Assembly (NCBI RefSeq): GCF_039535235.1
Contig: NZ_BAAAWU010000001.1
Coordinates: 5,580,001-5,644,000, forward strand
Direction of reading: 5' to 3'
Length of the DNA: 64,000 nucleotides
Source of the DNA: Streptomyces roseoviridis
GTDB taxonomy: Bacteria; Actinomycetota; Actinomycetes; Streptomycetales; Streptomycetaceae
Shown: positions 49,076 to 58,108 of the stretch, piece by piece
Layout: every line of letters begins with the position of its first letter
Numbering within the stretch: the first letter of the stretch is position 1
The notes under the pieces: model-generated
What the model was told of the DNA's origin: nothing
The model's input: the letters and a program-made list of their open reading frames with translations, nothing else
The model's database searches: none
Made by a program: the position numbers and the translations under genes

Positions 49076-49338
49076 CGGGGCCGGGCAGGGGGAGGCCGAC
49101 CGTTTTTTCCCGTGACCCGAATGGGCACACGGGGCCGGCGGACTTCGGCTGCGGCCAAGTGGGGGAGCGGCGGCGCGGATAACCGGCCGGGGAGCTGGGC
49201 ACAACCGAGGCAGGCTCGTCCCGCAGGGCGTCGGGGCGGGCGGAACGGGCGGCGTGCCCCGTTGCCGCGGGCTCTGGGCCGATTTATCGTCCCAGCACGA
49301 TTCGCGAGCAAGATCACAAAATGTGAAGGGGCCGCGAC

Positions 49339-50265
49339 ATGGTGGCGAAGAAGACCGCCGCGAAGGAGACGACGGCCACGAAGACGGCGGTCGCGAAGGC
49401 ACCGGCCGCGAAGAAGTCCGCGCCCGCGAAGAAGGCGGTGGCCGAGAAGGCCGCGGCCATGGAGGCGCCCGTGAAGAAGGCGCCGGCGAAGAAGGCACTT
49501 GTGAAGAAGACACCGGCGAAGAGGCCGGAGGAGGCGAAGCCGGCGGTGAACTCCGTGGCGACGAAGACCGCCGCCGGCAAGGCGCCCGCGAAGAAGGCGC
49601 CCACGAAGAAGGCGCCGGCGAAGAAGGCGGCCGCGAGGAAGACGGCCGCCCCCCGGGCCGCCGCCCCCGAGGCCGTGGCCGAGGCGGCGGTGGTCGACAG
49701 CACGGCCGTCGCCGCGCCGGCGGACACGGTGACCCCGGTGAAGAAGAAGACCGCCACGGGCGGGAAGACCGCGACCGAGAAGACAGGAGCCAGGACGGTG
49801 GCAGCGAAGAAGACCGCGGGTGGCGTCACGACGGCCGAGACCGACGTCGCGGTGCCCCCGGCACGCGCCGGCGAGCTCGCCGTACGCCCGGGCGAGGACC
49901 CCTGGTCCCCCGAGGAGGTCGCCGAGGCCCGCAGGGAGCTCCAGGCGGAGGTGCTCCGGCTGCGCAGCGAGCTCGCCCACTCCCAGGAGGAGCTGACCGG
50001 CCTGATGCGCGACTCCGGCGACGGCGCCGGCGACGACCAGGCCGACACCGGCACCAAGAACATCACCCGCGAGCACGAGCTGGCCCTGGCCGCGAACGCC
50101 CGCGAGATGCTGGAGCAGACCGAGCACGCGCTGGAACGGCTCGACGCGGGCACGTACGGCCTGTGCGAGATCTGCGGCAAGCCCATCGGCAAGGCCAGGA
50201 TGCAGGCCTTCCCCCGGGCCACCCTCTGCGTGGAGGACAAGCAGAAGCAGGAGCGCCGGGGCTGA
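49339..50265 (+). CDS. Histone H1-like / DksA-TraR zinc-finger fusion protein
   Basis: A 308-residue two-part protein. The first ~165 residues are Lys/Ala/Pro-rich with PAKKA/KKAPAKK repeats like eukaryotic H1 tails, a nucleoid-binding feature. The C-terminal ~115 residues match TraR/DksA: a helical hairpin ([27 protein letters not shown]) and the zinc-finger part with C276-EI-C279 and C297, where the fourth Cys is Asp (D300). A protein combining these domains has been described in Streptomyces as a nucleoid-associated factor. The ATG at 49339 follows GAAGGGGC. Confidence 0.93.
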   Translation: MVAKKTAAKETTATKTAVAKAPAAKKSAPAKKAVAEKAAAMEAPVKKAPAKKALVKKTPAKRPEEAKPAVNSVATKTAAGKAPAKKAPTKKAPAKKAAARKTAAPRAAAPEAVAEAAVVDSTAVAAPADTVTPVKKKTATGGKTATEKTGARTVAAKKTAGGVTTAETDVAVPPARAGELAVRPGEDPWSPEEVAEARRELQAEVLRLRSELAHSQEELTGLMRDSGDGAGDDQADTGTKNITREHELALAANAREMLEQTEHALERLDAGTYGLCEICGKPIGKARMQAFPRATLCVEDKQKQERRG

Positions 50266-50327
50266 CCTCGCCGCACGGCTGTGCCGTACCCTCGGTGCAC
50301 AGTCAGGACCGAGGTTGAGGGACTCAC

Positions 50328-50894
50328 GTGGCAGAGGCGGAGAGCGTCATCGGTACGCCGGATTCAGCAGGAGCCGACGAGTCGGCCGTTCCCGAGGAGC
50401 GGCCGAAGGGCAAGCGGAAGATCGCCGCGCTGTTCGTGGTGGCCCTGTTCGCCTATCTGCTCGACCTCGGCAGCAAGATGATCGTGGTGGAGAAGCTGGA
50501 GGGGCGCGAGCCGATCAAGGTGATCGGCGACCTGCTGCGCTTCGAGGCGATCCGCAACCCCGGCGCCGCCTTCGGCATGGGCGAGGCCTTCACGATCATC
50601 TTCACCTGCATCGCGGCCGTCGTGATCGTGGTGATCATCCGGCTGGCGCGCAAGCTCTACAGCCTGCCGTGGGCCCTCGCGCTCGGTCTGCTCCTCGGCG
50701 GTGCGCTCGGCAACCTGACCGACCGGATCTTCCGCTCGCCGGGCGTCTTCGAAGGGGCGGTCGTGGACTTCATCGCGCCCGCCCACTTCGCCGTCTTCAA
50801 CCTCGCCGACTCGGCGATCGTCTGCGGCGGCATCCTGATCGTGATCCTCTCCTTCCGCGGTCTGGACCCCGACGGCACCGTCCACAAGGACTGA
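50328..50894 (+). CDS. lspA: Lipoprotein signal peptidase (signal peptidase II)
   Basis: A 188-residue membrane aspartyl protease that cleaves prolipoprotein signal peptides after diacylglyceryl addition. Four membrane helices are seen; motifs are [21 protein letters not shown] (first catalytic Asp) and [11 protein letters not shown] (second catalytic Asp). A hydrophilic N-terminus of about 30 residues is typical of streptomycetes. The GTG at 50328 follows GAGGGACT. Confidence 0.96.
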   Translation: MAEAESVIGTPDSAGADESAVPEERPKGKRKIAALFVVALFAYLLDLGSKMIVVEKLEGREPIKVIGDLLRFEAIRNPGAAFGMGEAFTIIFTCIAAVVIVVIIRLARKLYSLPWALALGLLLGGALGNLTDRIFRSPGVFEGAVVDFIAPAHFAVFNLADSAIVCGGILIVILSFRGLDPDGTVHKD

Positions 50895-50956
50895 GTCGTC
50901 CACGGCCCGGCGGGCGCTCCGGACGGAGCACCCGCCGCACAAGGCATACTCGACGG

Positions 50957-51898
50957 GTGAGCACGAGTCCCGAGATCCGCACGCTGCCCGTTCCCGACGG
51001 CCTGGAGGGTGAGCGCGTCGACGCCGCCATCTCCCGCATGTTCGGGTTCTCCCGTACGAAGGCGGCCGAGCTGGCCGCCGCAGGCAAGGTCCTGGTCGAC
51101 GGCGCCGTCGTCGGCAAGTCCGAGCGGGTCAGCGGTGGCGCGTGGCTCGAGGTCGAGATGCCCGGCGCGCCCGCCCCGGTGCAGGTCGTGGCCGAGCCCG
51201 TGGAGGGCATGGAGATCGTCCACGACGACGACGACATCGTCGTGATCATGAAGCCGATCGGGGTCGCCGCCCACCCCAGCCCCGGCTGGACCGGCACCAC
51301 GGTGATCGGCGGCCTCGCCGCCGCCGGCTACCGGATCTCCACCTCCGGCGCCGCCGAGCGCCAGGGCATCGTGCACCGCCTGGACGTCGGCACCTCCGGC
51401 CTCATGGTGGTGGCGAAGTCGGAGTACGCGTACACGTCGCTGAAGCGCCAGTTCAAGGAGCGCACGGTCGACAAGCGCTACCACGCCCTGGTGCAGGGCC
51501 ACCCGGATCCGCTGAGCGGCACCATCGACGCGCCCATCGGCCGCCACCCGAACCACGACTACAAGTGGGCCGTGACCGCCGACGGCAAGGCGTCCGTGAC
51601 CCACTACGACCTCATCGAGGCGTACCGGGCGGCCTCGCTGCTCGACATCAAGCTGGAGACGGGCCGCACCCACCAGATCCGGGTGCACATGTCCGCCCAC
51701 CGCCACCCCTGCGTCGGCGACCTCACCTACGGCGCCGACCCGACCATGGCCAAGCGCCTCGACCTGACCCGCCAGTGGCTGCACGCGGTGCGGCTCGGCT
51801 TCGAGCACCCCGGCGACGGCCGGTGGGTCGAGTTCTCGAGCACCTACCCGGCGGACCTGCAGACCGCCCTCGACCGGATCGCGGCGGAGAGCCGGTGA
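50957..51898 (+). CDS. rluD: RluD/RluA-family 23S rRNA pseudouridine synthase
   Basis: A 313-residue enzyme. An N-terminal S4 RNA-binding domain ([27 protein letters not shown]) is followed by the RluA catalytic domain with [16 protein letters not shown] (catalytic D143) and [12 protein letters not shown]. The GTG at 50957 has no real ribosome site; CATACT at 50945-50950 could be a -10 box giving a leaderless or short-leader message. The stop overlaps the GNAT gene by 4 bases. Confidence 0.93.
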   Translation: MSTSPEIRTLPVPDGLEGERVDAAISRMFGFSRTKAAELAAAGKVLVDGAVVGKSERVSGGAWLEVEMPGAPAPVQVVAEPVEGMEIVHDDDDIVVIMKPIGVAAHPSPGWTGTTVIGGLAAAGYRISTSGAAERQGIVHRLDVGTSGLMVVAKSEYAYTSLKRQFKERTVDKRYHALVQGHPDPLSGTIDAPIGRHPNHDYKWAVTADGKASVTHYDLIEAYRAASLLDIKLETGRTHQIRVHMSAHRHPCVGDLTYGADPTMAKRLDLTRQWLHAVRLGFEHPGDGRWVEFSSTYPADLQTALDRIAAESR

Positions 51899-52395
51899 CC
51901 GGGGCGGGGACGGACGCCTCGTCCGCACGGGCCGTGGCCTACGAGGTCCGCGAGGCGCGGACGGGCGACGACCGGGAGGCGTGCTTCGCGGTGCGCCGTG
52001 CGGTCTTCGTCGAGGAGCAGGGCGTGCCGCAGGAGATCGAGTACGACCCGTACGACGAGACCGCCGTGCACGTGCTCGCGGTCCGCGCGGACGGCGTCCC
52101 GCTGGGCACCGGGCGGCTGCTGTACGGGGCGGACGCGGTCGGCAAGACCGGCGCCGACGCCTCGGTGGGCTCCCTCGGCCGGCTCGCGGTGACCCGGGCC
52201 GCCCGCGGCCTCGGGGTCGGCGCGGCCCTGGTGCGGGCCATCGAGGACGCGGCCCGCGCGCGCGGGCTCGCCGCCGTCGACCTGCACGCCCAGACGCAGG
52301 CCCTCGGCTTCTACGAGCGGCTCGGATACGAGGCGTACGGGCCCGAGTTCAAGGACGCGGGCATGCCGCACCGCGCCATGCGCAGAGCCCTCTAG
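51895..52395 (+). CDS. GNAT-family N-acetyltransferase (ElaA-like)
   Basis: A 166-residue acetyltransferase. The N-terminal part [28 protein letters not shown] is the ElaA-type signature, and the acetyl-CoA loop is [22 protein letters not shown], followed by [17 protein letters not shown]. The substrate is unknown. The GTG lies in the GTGA overlap with rluD, so it is translationally coupled. Confidence 0.92.
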   Translation: MTGAGTDASSARAVAYEVREARTGDDREACFAVRRAVFVEEQGVPQEIEYDPYDETAVHVLAVRADGVPLGTGRLLYGADAVGKTGADASVGSLGRLAVTRAARGLGVGAALVRAIEDAARARGLAAVDLHAQTQALGFYERLGYEAYGPEFKDAGMPHRAMRRAL

Positions 52396-52645
52396 GGCCG
52401 TCCCCCGGATCCTGCCGGGCTCGCGACGCCGGGTACGCACGCTCTTTCCCGAAGCCCTTCGGGGGAGGTGCCCCGGCGCTGTCGTCGGTCGCCGGTGCTC
52501 CGCACGGGCTCCCTGCCCGTGGTGACGTCGAGGACGGCTGCCGGGCCCCTCACCGGGTCCCCGGCCGGGGGCTCGGCGACGGGGCACCGGCCGACCGTCA
52601 CCGTGACGGAGGGGTGAAAACGGGCATACGTGGCAGGGTAGGTCC
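52396..52645. other. Intergenic region before the CPA1 antiporter
   Basis: These 250 bases show no gene. They contain CCGAAGCCCTTCGGGGG (a short hairpin) with GAGGTGCCCC, a word combination common in Streptomyces spacer DNA. I recognise no promoter. Confidence 0.5.
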
Positions 52646-54232
52646 GTGGATCAATTGGCCCTGTTGTTCTTGCTGCTGCTCGGAGCCGTGCTGACCGTTC
52701 CGCTCGGCGACCGGCTCGGGCTGCCGGCGCCCGTCCTGATGACCCTCGTCGGGATCGTGCTGGCCTTCCTGCCCTTCGTACCGAATGTCGACATCCCGCC
52801 GGAGTACATCCTCCCGCTGGTGCTGCCACCGCTGCTCTACGCGTCCGTGCAGCGCACCTCCTGGCGGCAGTTCGCGGCGAACAGACGGCCGATCTTCCTG
52901 CTCGCCGTGGCCCTGGTCTTCGTCACCACGGCCGCCGTCGGCGCGGTGGCCAACGCGCTGGTGCCGGGCATTCCGCTGGCCGCCGCGCTCGCGCTCGGAG
53001 CCCTGGTGGCGCCGCCCGACCCGGTCGCGGCGACCGCCGTCGCCGGCTCGCTGGGACTGCCCCGCCGGCTCGTGTCGATCCTGGAGGGCGAGGGGCTCTT
53101 CAACGACGTCACCGCGATCGTGCTCTACCACGTGGCGATCACCGCCGTGGTCAGCGGACAGTTCTCCTGGCCGCAGGCGCTCGGGCAGCTCGTGCTGTCC
53201 GCCGTCGTGGCGGTCGTGGCCGGCCTCGCCCTCGGCTGGACCGCGAACAAGCTGATGGGCTTCCTCGGCGACGCCACCCTCCAGACCGGGCTCACCCTCC
53301 TCGTTCCGTTCGTCGCCTATGTCCTCGCCGAGGAGCTGCACGGCTCCGGCGTCCTCGCGGTCCTGGTCACGGCGCTGTTCCTCGCCGAGCACGCGGTCGA
53401 CGCCGACGACGTGATGGGGCGGCTCGCCGGGCAGACCTTCTGGGAGGTCGTCGACACCCTGGTCACCGGCATCGCCTTCGGGCTCATCGGCCTGGAGCTC
53501 GTCCACGTCTTCGGCATCGCCGAAGAGCGGGGATGGGTGATGCTCGGCTGGGGCGCGGCCGTCGTCGGCGTGGTGGTGGGCGTCCGGCTGTTCTGGCTGC
53601 TGCCCGCGACCTGGCTGGCGAAGCGGCTGCACACCCGGCGCGACTACGCCGAGGAGATCCCGACGAGCTGGCGGGAGACCGTGGTCATGTGGTGGTCGGG
53701 GATGCGGGGAGTGGCCTCGGTCGCCCTCGCGCTCGCCATTCCGCTGCGCACGCACGACGGCTCGCCCTTCCCCGGCCGCGACGAGCTGATCTTCATCGCC
53801 TTCTGCGTGATCATCGCCACCCTCGTGGTGCAGGGGCTCACCCTGCCCTGGCTGGTGCGCCGGCTCGGTGTGCAGGCCGACACGGACGTCGAGCGGGCCT
53901 TCGAGCGGGAGCTCGCGCTGCGCGCGGCGAAGGCGGCCAAGCACCGGCTGAGGGAGATCGAGGAGCAGGAGGAGCTGCCGGAGGAGGTGGCCGAGCGGCT
54001 GCTGCGCGGGGCCTTCGACATCGGGGCGAAGATCAGCCCGGACGTGCTGGACGAGGAGCGGCGGGCCGCGTTCGCGCAGCGGGTCGAGCGGGTGAAGGCC
54101 GTCCAGCGGATCCAGCGGGAGATGATGTCGGCGGCCCGCCACGCGGTCCTCTCCGCGCGCAGCGAACCGGGAGCCGACCCGGAAGTGGTCGACCGGGTGC
54201 TGCGCCAGCTGGACGTGCGCAGCATGCGCTGA
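52646..54232 (+). CDS. CPA1-family Na+/H+ antiporter
   Basis: A 528-residue cation/proton antiporter with about twelve membrane helices in the first ~390 residues and a charged helical cytoplasmic tail (about 400-528) of Glu/Arg-rich segments. Ion-binding motifs are LVAPPDPVAATAVAGSLG (transport Asp), ILEGEGLFNDVTAIVLY and the Arg-containing WWSGMRGVASVALALAI. The GTG at 52646 has a weak G-rich upstream site. Expected role: pH and Na+ homeostasis. Confidence 0.93.
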   Translation: MDQLALLFLLLLGAVLTVPLGDRLGLPAPVLMTLVGIVLAFLPFVPNVDIPPEYILPLVLPPLLYASVQRTSWRQFAANRRPIFLLAVALVFVTTAAVGAVANALVPGIPLAAALALGALVAPPDPVAATAVAGSLGLPRRLVSILEGEGLFNDVTAIVLYHVAITAVVSGQFSWPQALGQLVLSAVVAVVAGLALGWTANKLMGFLGDATLQTGLTLLVPFVAYVLAEELHGSGVLAVLVTALFLAEHAVDADDVMGRLAGQTFWEVVDTLVTGIAFGLIGLELVHVFGIAEERGWVMLGWGAAVVGVVVGVRLFWLLPATWLAKRLHTRRDYAEEIPTSWRETVVMWWSGMRGVASVALALAIPLRTHDGSPFPGRDELIFIAFCVIIATLVVQGLTLPWLVRRLGVQADTDVERAFERELALRAAKAAKHRLREIEEQEELPEEVAERLLRGAFDIGAKISPDVLDEERRAAFAQRVERVKAVQRIQREMMSAARHAVLSARSEPGADPEVVDRVLRQLDVRSMR

Positions 54233-54270
54233 TGCCGGGGCCGTGCGGGCCGGGTGGCAGGATGGGCCGC

Positions 54271-54840
54271 ATGGACATCGTGCTTTTCCACTCGGCGTAC
54301 GGCCTGACCCCCGCGGTGGAGGCCGCGGCCGAGCGGCTGCGGGCCGCCGGGCACCAGGTGTGGACGCCGGACCTCTTCGACGGCCGGACGGTCACGACGG
54401 TCGAGGAGGGCATGGCGCTGCGGGACGGGATCGGCAAGGACGAGCTGCTGAGGCGGGCGGTCATGGCCGCGGCCCCGTACTCGGAGCGCGGACTGGTCTA
54501 CATGGGCTTCTCGTTCGGCGCCTCGGTGGCACAGACCCTGGCGCTGGGCGACGAGAAGGCGCGGGGGCTGCTGCTCTTCCACGGCACCTCGGACATCGCG
54601 GCGTCGGCGTCGGTGGACGAGCTGCCGGTGCAGCTGCACGTGGCCGAGCCGGATCCCTTCGAGACGGACGAGTGGCTGTCCTCCTGGTACCTCCAGATGC
54701 GCAGGGCCGGTGCGGACGTGGAGGTGTACCGCTACCGGGGCGCCGGGCACCTGTACACCGACCCGGACCTGCCGGACTGGGACGCGGAGGCGGCCGAGAG
54801 GACCTGGGCGGTGGCGCTGGCCTTCCTGGACAGCCTGTAG
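54271..54840 (+). CDS. Dienelactone hydrolase family protein
   Basis: A 189-residue alpha/beta-hydrolase. The nucleophile elbow is MGFSFGASVAQ (Ser rather than the Cys of true dienelactone hydrolases), the Asp lies in VAEPDPF and the His in GAGHLYTD. Substrate unknown. The ATG at 54271 gives the family start MDIVLFHSAYGL; ATG 54262 is a 3-codon extension. A 24-base-period pair of direct repeats (54846-54888) follows the stop. Confidence 0.9.
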   Translation: MDIVLFHSAYGLTPAVEAAAERLRAAGHQVWTPDLFDGRTVTTVEEGMALRDGIGKDELLRRAVMAAAPYSERGLVYMGFSFGASVAQTLALGDEKARGLLLFHGTSDIAASASVDELPVQLHVAEPDPFETDEWLSSWYLQMRRAGADVEVYRYRGAGHLYTDPDLPDWDAEAAERTWAVALAFLDSL

Positions 54841-54910
54841 GGGCGGCGGCCGGACCGCCTGAGGTGAGGGCGGCCGGACCGCCTGAGGGCGGTCGGCGGA
54901 CGCGCGAAGG

Positions 54911-54945
54911 GGTGGGGCCCCCGGGTATTCCCCGGGGGCCCCATC
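54911..54945. terminator. Bidirectional terminator between convergent genes
   Basis: A 12-bp perfect stem GGGGCCCCCGGG / CCCGGGGGCCCC (54914-54925 with 54931-54942) with a TATTC loop lies between the hydrolase and the metalloprotease, whose stops face each other. Confidence 0.85.
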
Positions 54946-54964
54946 CTTGTGTCCGGACGGTCCG

Positions 54965-55969
54965 TCAGGCGCGGTACGCGGTCCAGTGGTCGTTCATGCG
55001 GGTCACCTGGCCCGTGGTGAACTGGTACATGCAGGCGTCGTACGTGTAGTCCATGAAGTTGTGGATCGGGTCCGCGCCGGCCTTGGAGGCGCAGGAGTCA
55101 CGGCCGGTCGGGCACTCGTAGGCCGGGCTCTTCTCGGCCGGGGTGTCGGCGACGTAGTCGCCGTTGCCGGTGCAGCCGCCCTGGAAGGTGTGGTAGAGGC
55201 CCATCCAGTGGCCGACCTCGTGGGTGGCGGTGTCGCCCTGGTTGTAGTTGGCCGCCGAGCCGCCCGGCAGGGAGCCGTCGAGGAGGACGACGCCGTCCAT
55301 GGTCGGGTTGGACTGGTACGAGGACGGGAAGGTCGCCCAGCCGAGCAGGCCGCCGCTGAGGTTGGCGGTGTAGATGTTCAGCGCGTTCGCGCCGCCCTGG
55401 CGGAGGGTCTGCTTCATCTGCTTCTCGGCGGTGGAGCCGGAGGACAGGTTGTACCAGGTGGGGTTGTCCGTGTAGGTGGTTCCGGCCAGGCTGAACTGGA
55501 AGCCGGTGTTCACGTTGCCGGTGCCCTGGCCGCCGAAGGCGGAGTTGAGGACGGCCATCTGGTTGCTGATGGCCGTGGCGGAGAGCTTGCCCGTCGTCCC
55601 GCTGTGGATCACGTGGAAGTAGACGGGGATGGTGGCCGCGGCGGTGCCGGCGGCGGCGGTGGCGCGGCCGGCGGCGCGGGCCTCGGCCACTCTCTTCTTC
55701 AGGTCCTCGTCCATGGCCTTGGCCTGGGCGGCGGTGACCTCGTTGGGCTCGGCCTTGGTGGCGTTGCCCTTGGCCTTGCGGGCGCCGGACAGGGCCTCGT
55801 GGTCATGGGCGTCGTGGCTGTCCACGCACTCCTCGGCGGCGGCCAGGGTGGTGGTCGACGGGGCCGCCACCGGGGCGGAGAGCGGGGCCAGGGCCAGGGT
55901 TCCGGCCATGACGGCGGTGCCGAGCAGACGACGTGACATACGCGGCGATATACGGACAAGAGCACGCAC
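54965..55969 (-). CDS. Secreted zinc metalloprotease (M43/pappalysin-like)
   Basis: A 334-residue exported protease. A signal peptide ([24 protein letters not shown]) and a helical Lys/Ala-rich propeptide precede the catalytic domain, which starts around [10 protein letters not shown]. The metzincin zinc motif is H250-EVGH254-WMGLYH and the Met-turn is [13 protein letters not shown]. Four or more Cys near the end ([20 protein letters not shown]) suggest disulfides. The GTG at 55969 has GGAG upstream; ATG 55939 is a shorter alternative. Confidence 0.93.
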   Translation of the reverse strand: MRALVRISPRMSRRLLGTAVMAGTLALAPLSAPVAAPSTTTLAAAEECVDSHDAHDHEALSGARKAKGNATKAEPNEVTAAQAKAMDEDLKKRVAEARAAGRATAAAGTAAATIPVYFHVIHSGTTGKLSATAISNQMAVLNSAFGGQGTGNVNTGFQFSLAGTTYTDNPTWYNLSSGSTAEKQMKQTLRQGGANALNIYTANLSGGLLGWATFPSSYQSNPTMDGVVLLDGSLPGGSAANYNQGDTATHEVGHWMGLYHTFQGGCTGNGDYVADTPAEKSPAYECPTGRDSCASKAGADPIHNFMDYTYDACMYQFTTGQVTRMNDHWTAYRA

Positions 55970-56298
55970 GGGTGACTCCTCGCGGGGGGTTGTGGAGAGG
56001 TACTTCCTCGCCACGGCGGGGAGATTACGCGTCCATGTCATGCCGCGTTGAGGAGTGATCAAGCCCAATCATTCAGCGGGCAAAACGGGACATCGAGAAG
56101 AAAAACTTGCGCCTGTTCCGGAGTTTGAGATGTGGACGTAACAGAAGAGACGCCAAAGGCGGGTGGTGTGTCCGGATTCGATGCTCCGAACGCGCCACCC
56201 GCCGTAGCGCCGTGATCTCGCGTTAACAGAAGAGATCATGGCTGAAAATCGTCGTATGGATGTCCGAGGGGTGTCCGATGAGCGTCCCCCGGTGTCCG
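55970..56298. other. Intergenic region between the metalloprotease and phoD genes
   Basis: This 329-base stretch has lower G+C than its surroundings (around 56040-56150) and is the likely metalloprotease promoter. It contains a 12-base direct repeat TAACAGAAGAGA (56139-56150 and 56224-56235) and a hairpin between the two copies. No gene is supported. Confidence 0.6.
56158..56203 (-). terminator. Hairpin downstream of phoD
   Basis: Perfect 9-bp arms GGCGGGTGG / CCACCCGCC (56158-56166 with 56195-56203) enclose 28 bases with a smaller TCCGGA-type stem. It lies about 95 bases past the phoD stop and could end that transcript; it has no U-tract. Confidence 0.45.
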
Positions 56299-57948
56299 TC
56301 AGTGGACCGGCTGGTACACCCGCTCGACACGCTGCGTTCCGTTCAGAGTCCGGTAGGAGCGCGTCCAGGCCGTCGTCGCGTCCCGGTCCGCGCGGTCGGA
56401 AACCGTGTAGTAGTCCATCTGCGAGCGTTCCGCGGTCACGTCGAGCACGCCGTAGCCGTGGTGGTCCATGTCCACCCACTTCACGTGCCGGTTGGCGGCC
56501 CTGATCGCCCCCGACGCCACCACCGAGACCGTGCCCGGCGCCACGTGCAGCAGGTCGTCCAGGTTGTCCGAGGTCACCGAGGTCACCACGAACTCCGTCG
56601 CGGCCGACGCCGACACGGGATACGTCGATGCCTTCACCGGCACGTCGTTGGCCCAGGCCATGTGGATGTCACCGGTCAGGAAGACCGTGTTCCGGATCCC
56701 CCGGTCCGTCAGGTGCCGCAGCAGCTCCTTGCGGTCATCCGTGTAGCCGTCCCACTGGTCGACGTTGATGGCGATGCCCTCGCCCGGCAGCCCGAGGAGC
56801 TCGGTCAGCGGGCCGAGCAGGTCCGCCGGGAGCGCGCCGAAGGCGACGGGCGAGATCATCACCGAGGTGCCGACCAGCTGCCAGGTCGCGTCCGAGGCGG
56901 CCAGCCCCGACTTCAGCCAGTCCAGCTGCGCCCGCCCGGTGAGGGAGCGCTCGGGGTCGTCCACCGCGCCGCTGCCCACGCCCGACTGCTGGGAGCGGAA
57001 GGAGCGCAGGTCGAGCAGGTGCAGATCGGCCAGCCGGCCGAAGCGAAGCCGCCGGTAGACCGTGCCCTCGGTCGAGGTGCGCACCGGCATCCACTCGAAG
57101 TAGGCCTGCTTGGCGGCCGCCACCCGGTCCGCCCAGGCGCCCTCGGCTCCCGGCGTGTGGTTCTCGGCCCCGTCCGACCAGGCGTCGTTGGCGAACTCGT
57201 GGTCGTCCCAGATCGCGACGACCGGGTGGGCCGCGTGCAGGGCCTGGAGGTCGGCGTCCGTTTTGTACGTGGCGTGCCGCAGGCGGTAGTCGGCCAGCGA
57301 GACGATCTCGTGGGCCGGCTGGTGCCGCCGGACGGTGTACTTCGCGGCCGGATAGGAGCCGGTCCCGTACTCGTAGACGTAGTCACCGAGGTGGAGGACC
57401 GCGTCCAGGTCCGTGCGGGCGGCCAGGTGGCGGTAGGCGGAGAACCAGCCCGCCTCCCAGTTGGCGCAGGACACCACGCCGAAGCGGATGCCGGGCGCGG
57501 CCGCGTCGACGGCGGGCGCGGTGCGGGTACGGCCCTCGGCGGAGACGACGCCGTCGGCGGTGAACCGGAACCAGTAGGACGTGGCCGGGCGCAGACCGCG
57601 CACGTCCACCTTCACGGTGTGGTCGGAGGCGGCGGTGGCGACGGTCGCGCCGCTCGCCACGGGCAGGGTGAAGGAGCGGTCCTCGGACAGCTCCCAGCCG
57701 ACCGTGACGTCGGGGCCGAGGCCGGAGCCGGGCAGGGCGTCGGGAGTGGGGGTGACGCGCGTCCACAGCAGGACGCCGTCGGGCAGCGGGTCGCCCGAGG
57801 CGACTCCGTGGAGGAACTGCGGGACCCCGGACTGCGCGCGTGCGGCCGGGGCGGTGGCCACCAGTGCCGGGGTCACGACGGCCGTCACTGCGGCGGCCTT
57901 CACGACGGTACGGCGACTGGGGGCGGATATGAGCTTACGACTGGTCAC
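56299..57948 (-). CDS. phoD: PhoD-family alkaline phosphatase / phosphodiesterase (Tat-exported)
   Basis: A 549-residue secreted Ca/Fe phosphatase. The Tat signal is [20 protein letters not shown] with cleavage near ATAPAARAQ. The N-terminal fibronectin-like PhoD_N domain ([21 protein letters not shown]) precedes the catalytic domain with [45 protein letters not shown] and LTGDIHMAW, which hold the metal ligands. The GTG at 57948 gives the Tat start. No clear PHO box (GTTCACC repeats) was seen upstream. Confidence 0.94.
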   Translation of the reverse strand: MTSRKLISAPSRRTVVKAAAVTAVVTPALVATAPAARAQSGVPQFLHGVASGDPLPDGVLLWTRVTPTPDALPGSGLGPDVTVGWELSEDRSFTLPVASGATVATAASDHTVKVDVRGLRPATSYWFRFTADGVVSAEGRTRTAPAVDAAAPGIRFGVVSCANWEAGWFSAYRHLAARTDLDAVLHLGDYVYEYGTGSYPAAKYTVRRHQPAHEIVSLADYRLRHATYKTDADLQALHAAHPVVAIWDDHEFANDAWSDGAENHTPGAEGAWADRVAAAKQAYFEWMPVRTSTEGTVYRRLRFGRLADLHLLDLRSFRSQQSGVGSGAVDDPERSLTGRAQLDWLKSGLAASDATWQLVGTSVMISPVAFGALPADLLGPLTELLGLPGEGIAINVDQWDGYTDDRKELLRHLTDRGIRNTVFLTGDIHMAWANDVPVKASTYPVSASAATEFVVTSVTSDNLDDLLHVAPGTVSVVASGAIRAANRHVKWVDMDHHGYGVLDVTAERSQMDYYTVSDRADRDATTAWTRSYRTLNGTQRVERVYQPVH

Positions 57949-58108
57949 GGGCCGTCAGATTACCCACTGGTATGACGAACGGGCAGGGGAGTGCGCAAAG
58001 TTCGCCAACTCTTCGGAGAGGGTTTCGGCCCGGCCCCGGGCGCGGGTCCGGTCTGGCTAACCTGACTGCGCACCAGATCTCTCATCGGCAGCGGGGGGAA
58101 CGGATCCG

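Noticed and set aside
52396-52645. Possible mobile-element remnant in the GC-skewed spacer before the antiporter gene.
   Set aside because: No transposase fragment, terminal inverted repeat or target duplication is visible; the GGAGGTGCCCC words are common spacer motifs.
57949-58108. PHO box upstream of phoD (GTTCGCCAACT near 58000).
   Set aside because: Only one half-like copy is present and it is on the wrong side and orientation; PhoP sites need tandem GTTCACC-like repeats.
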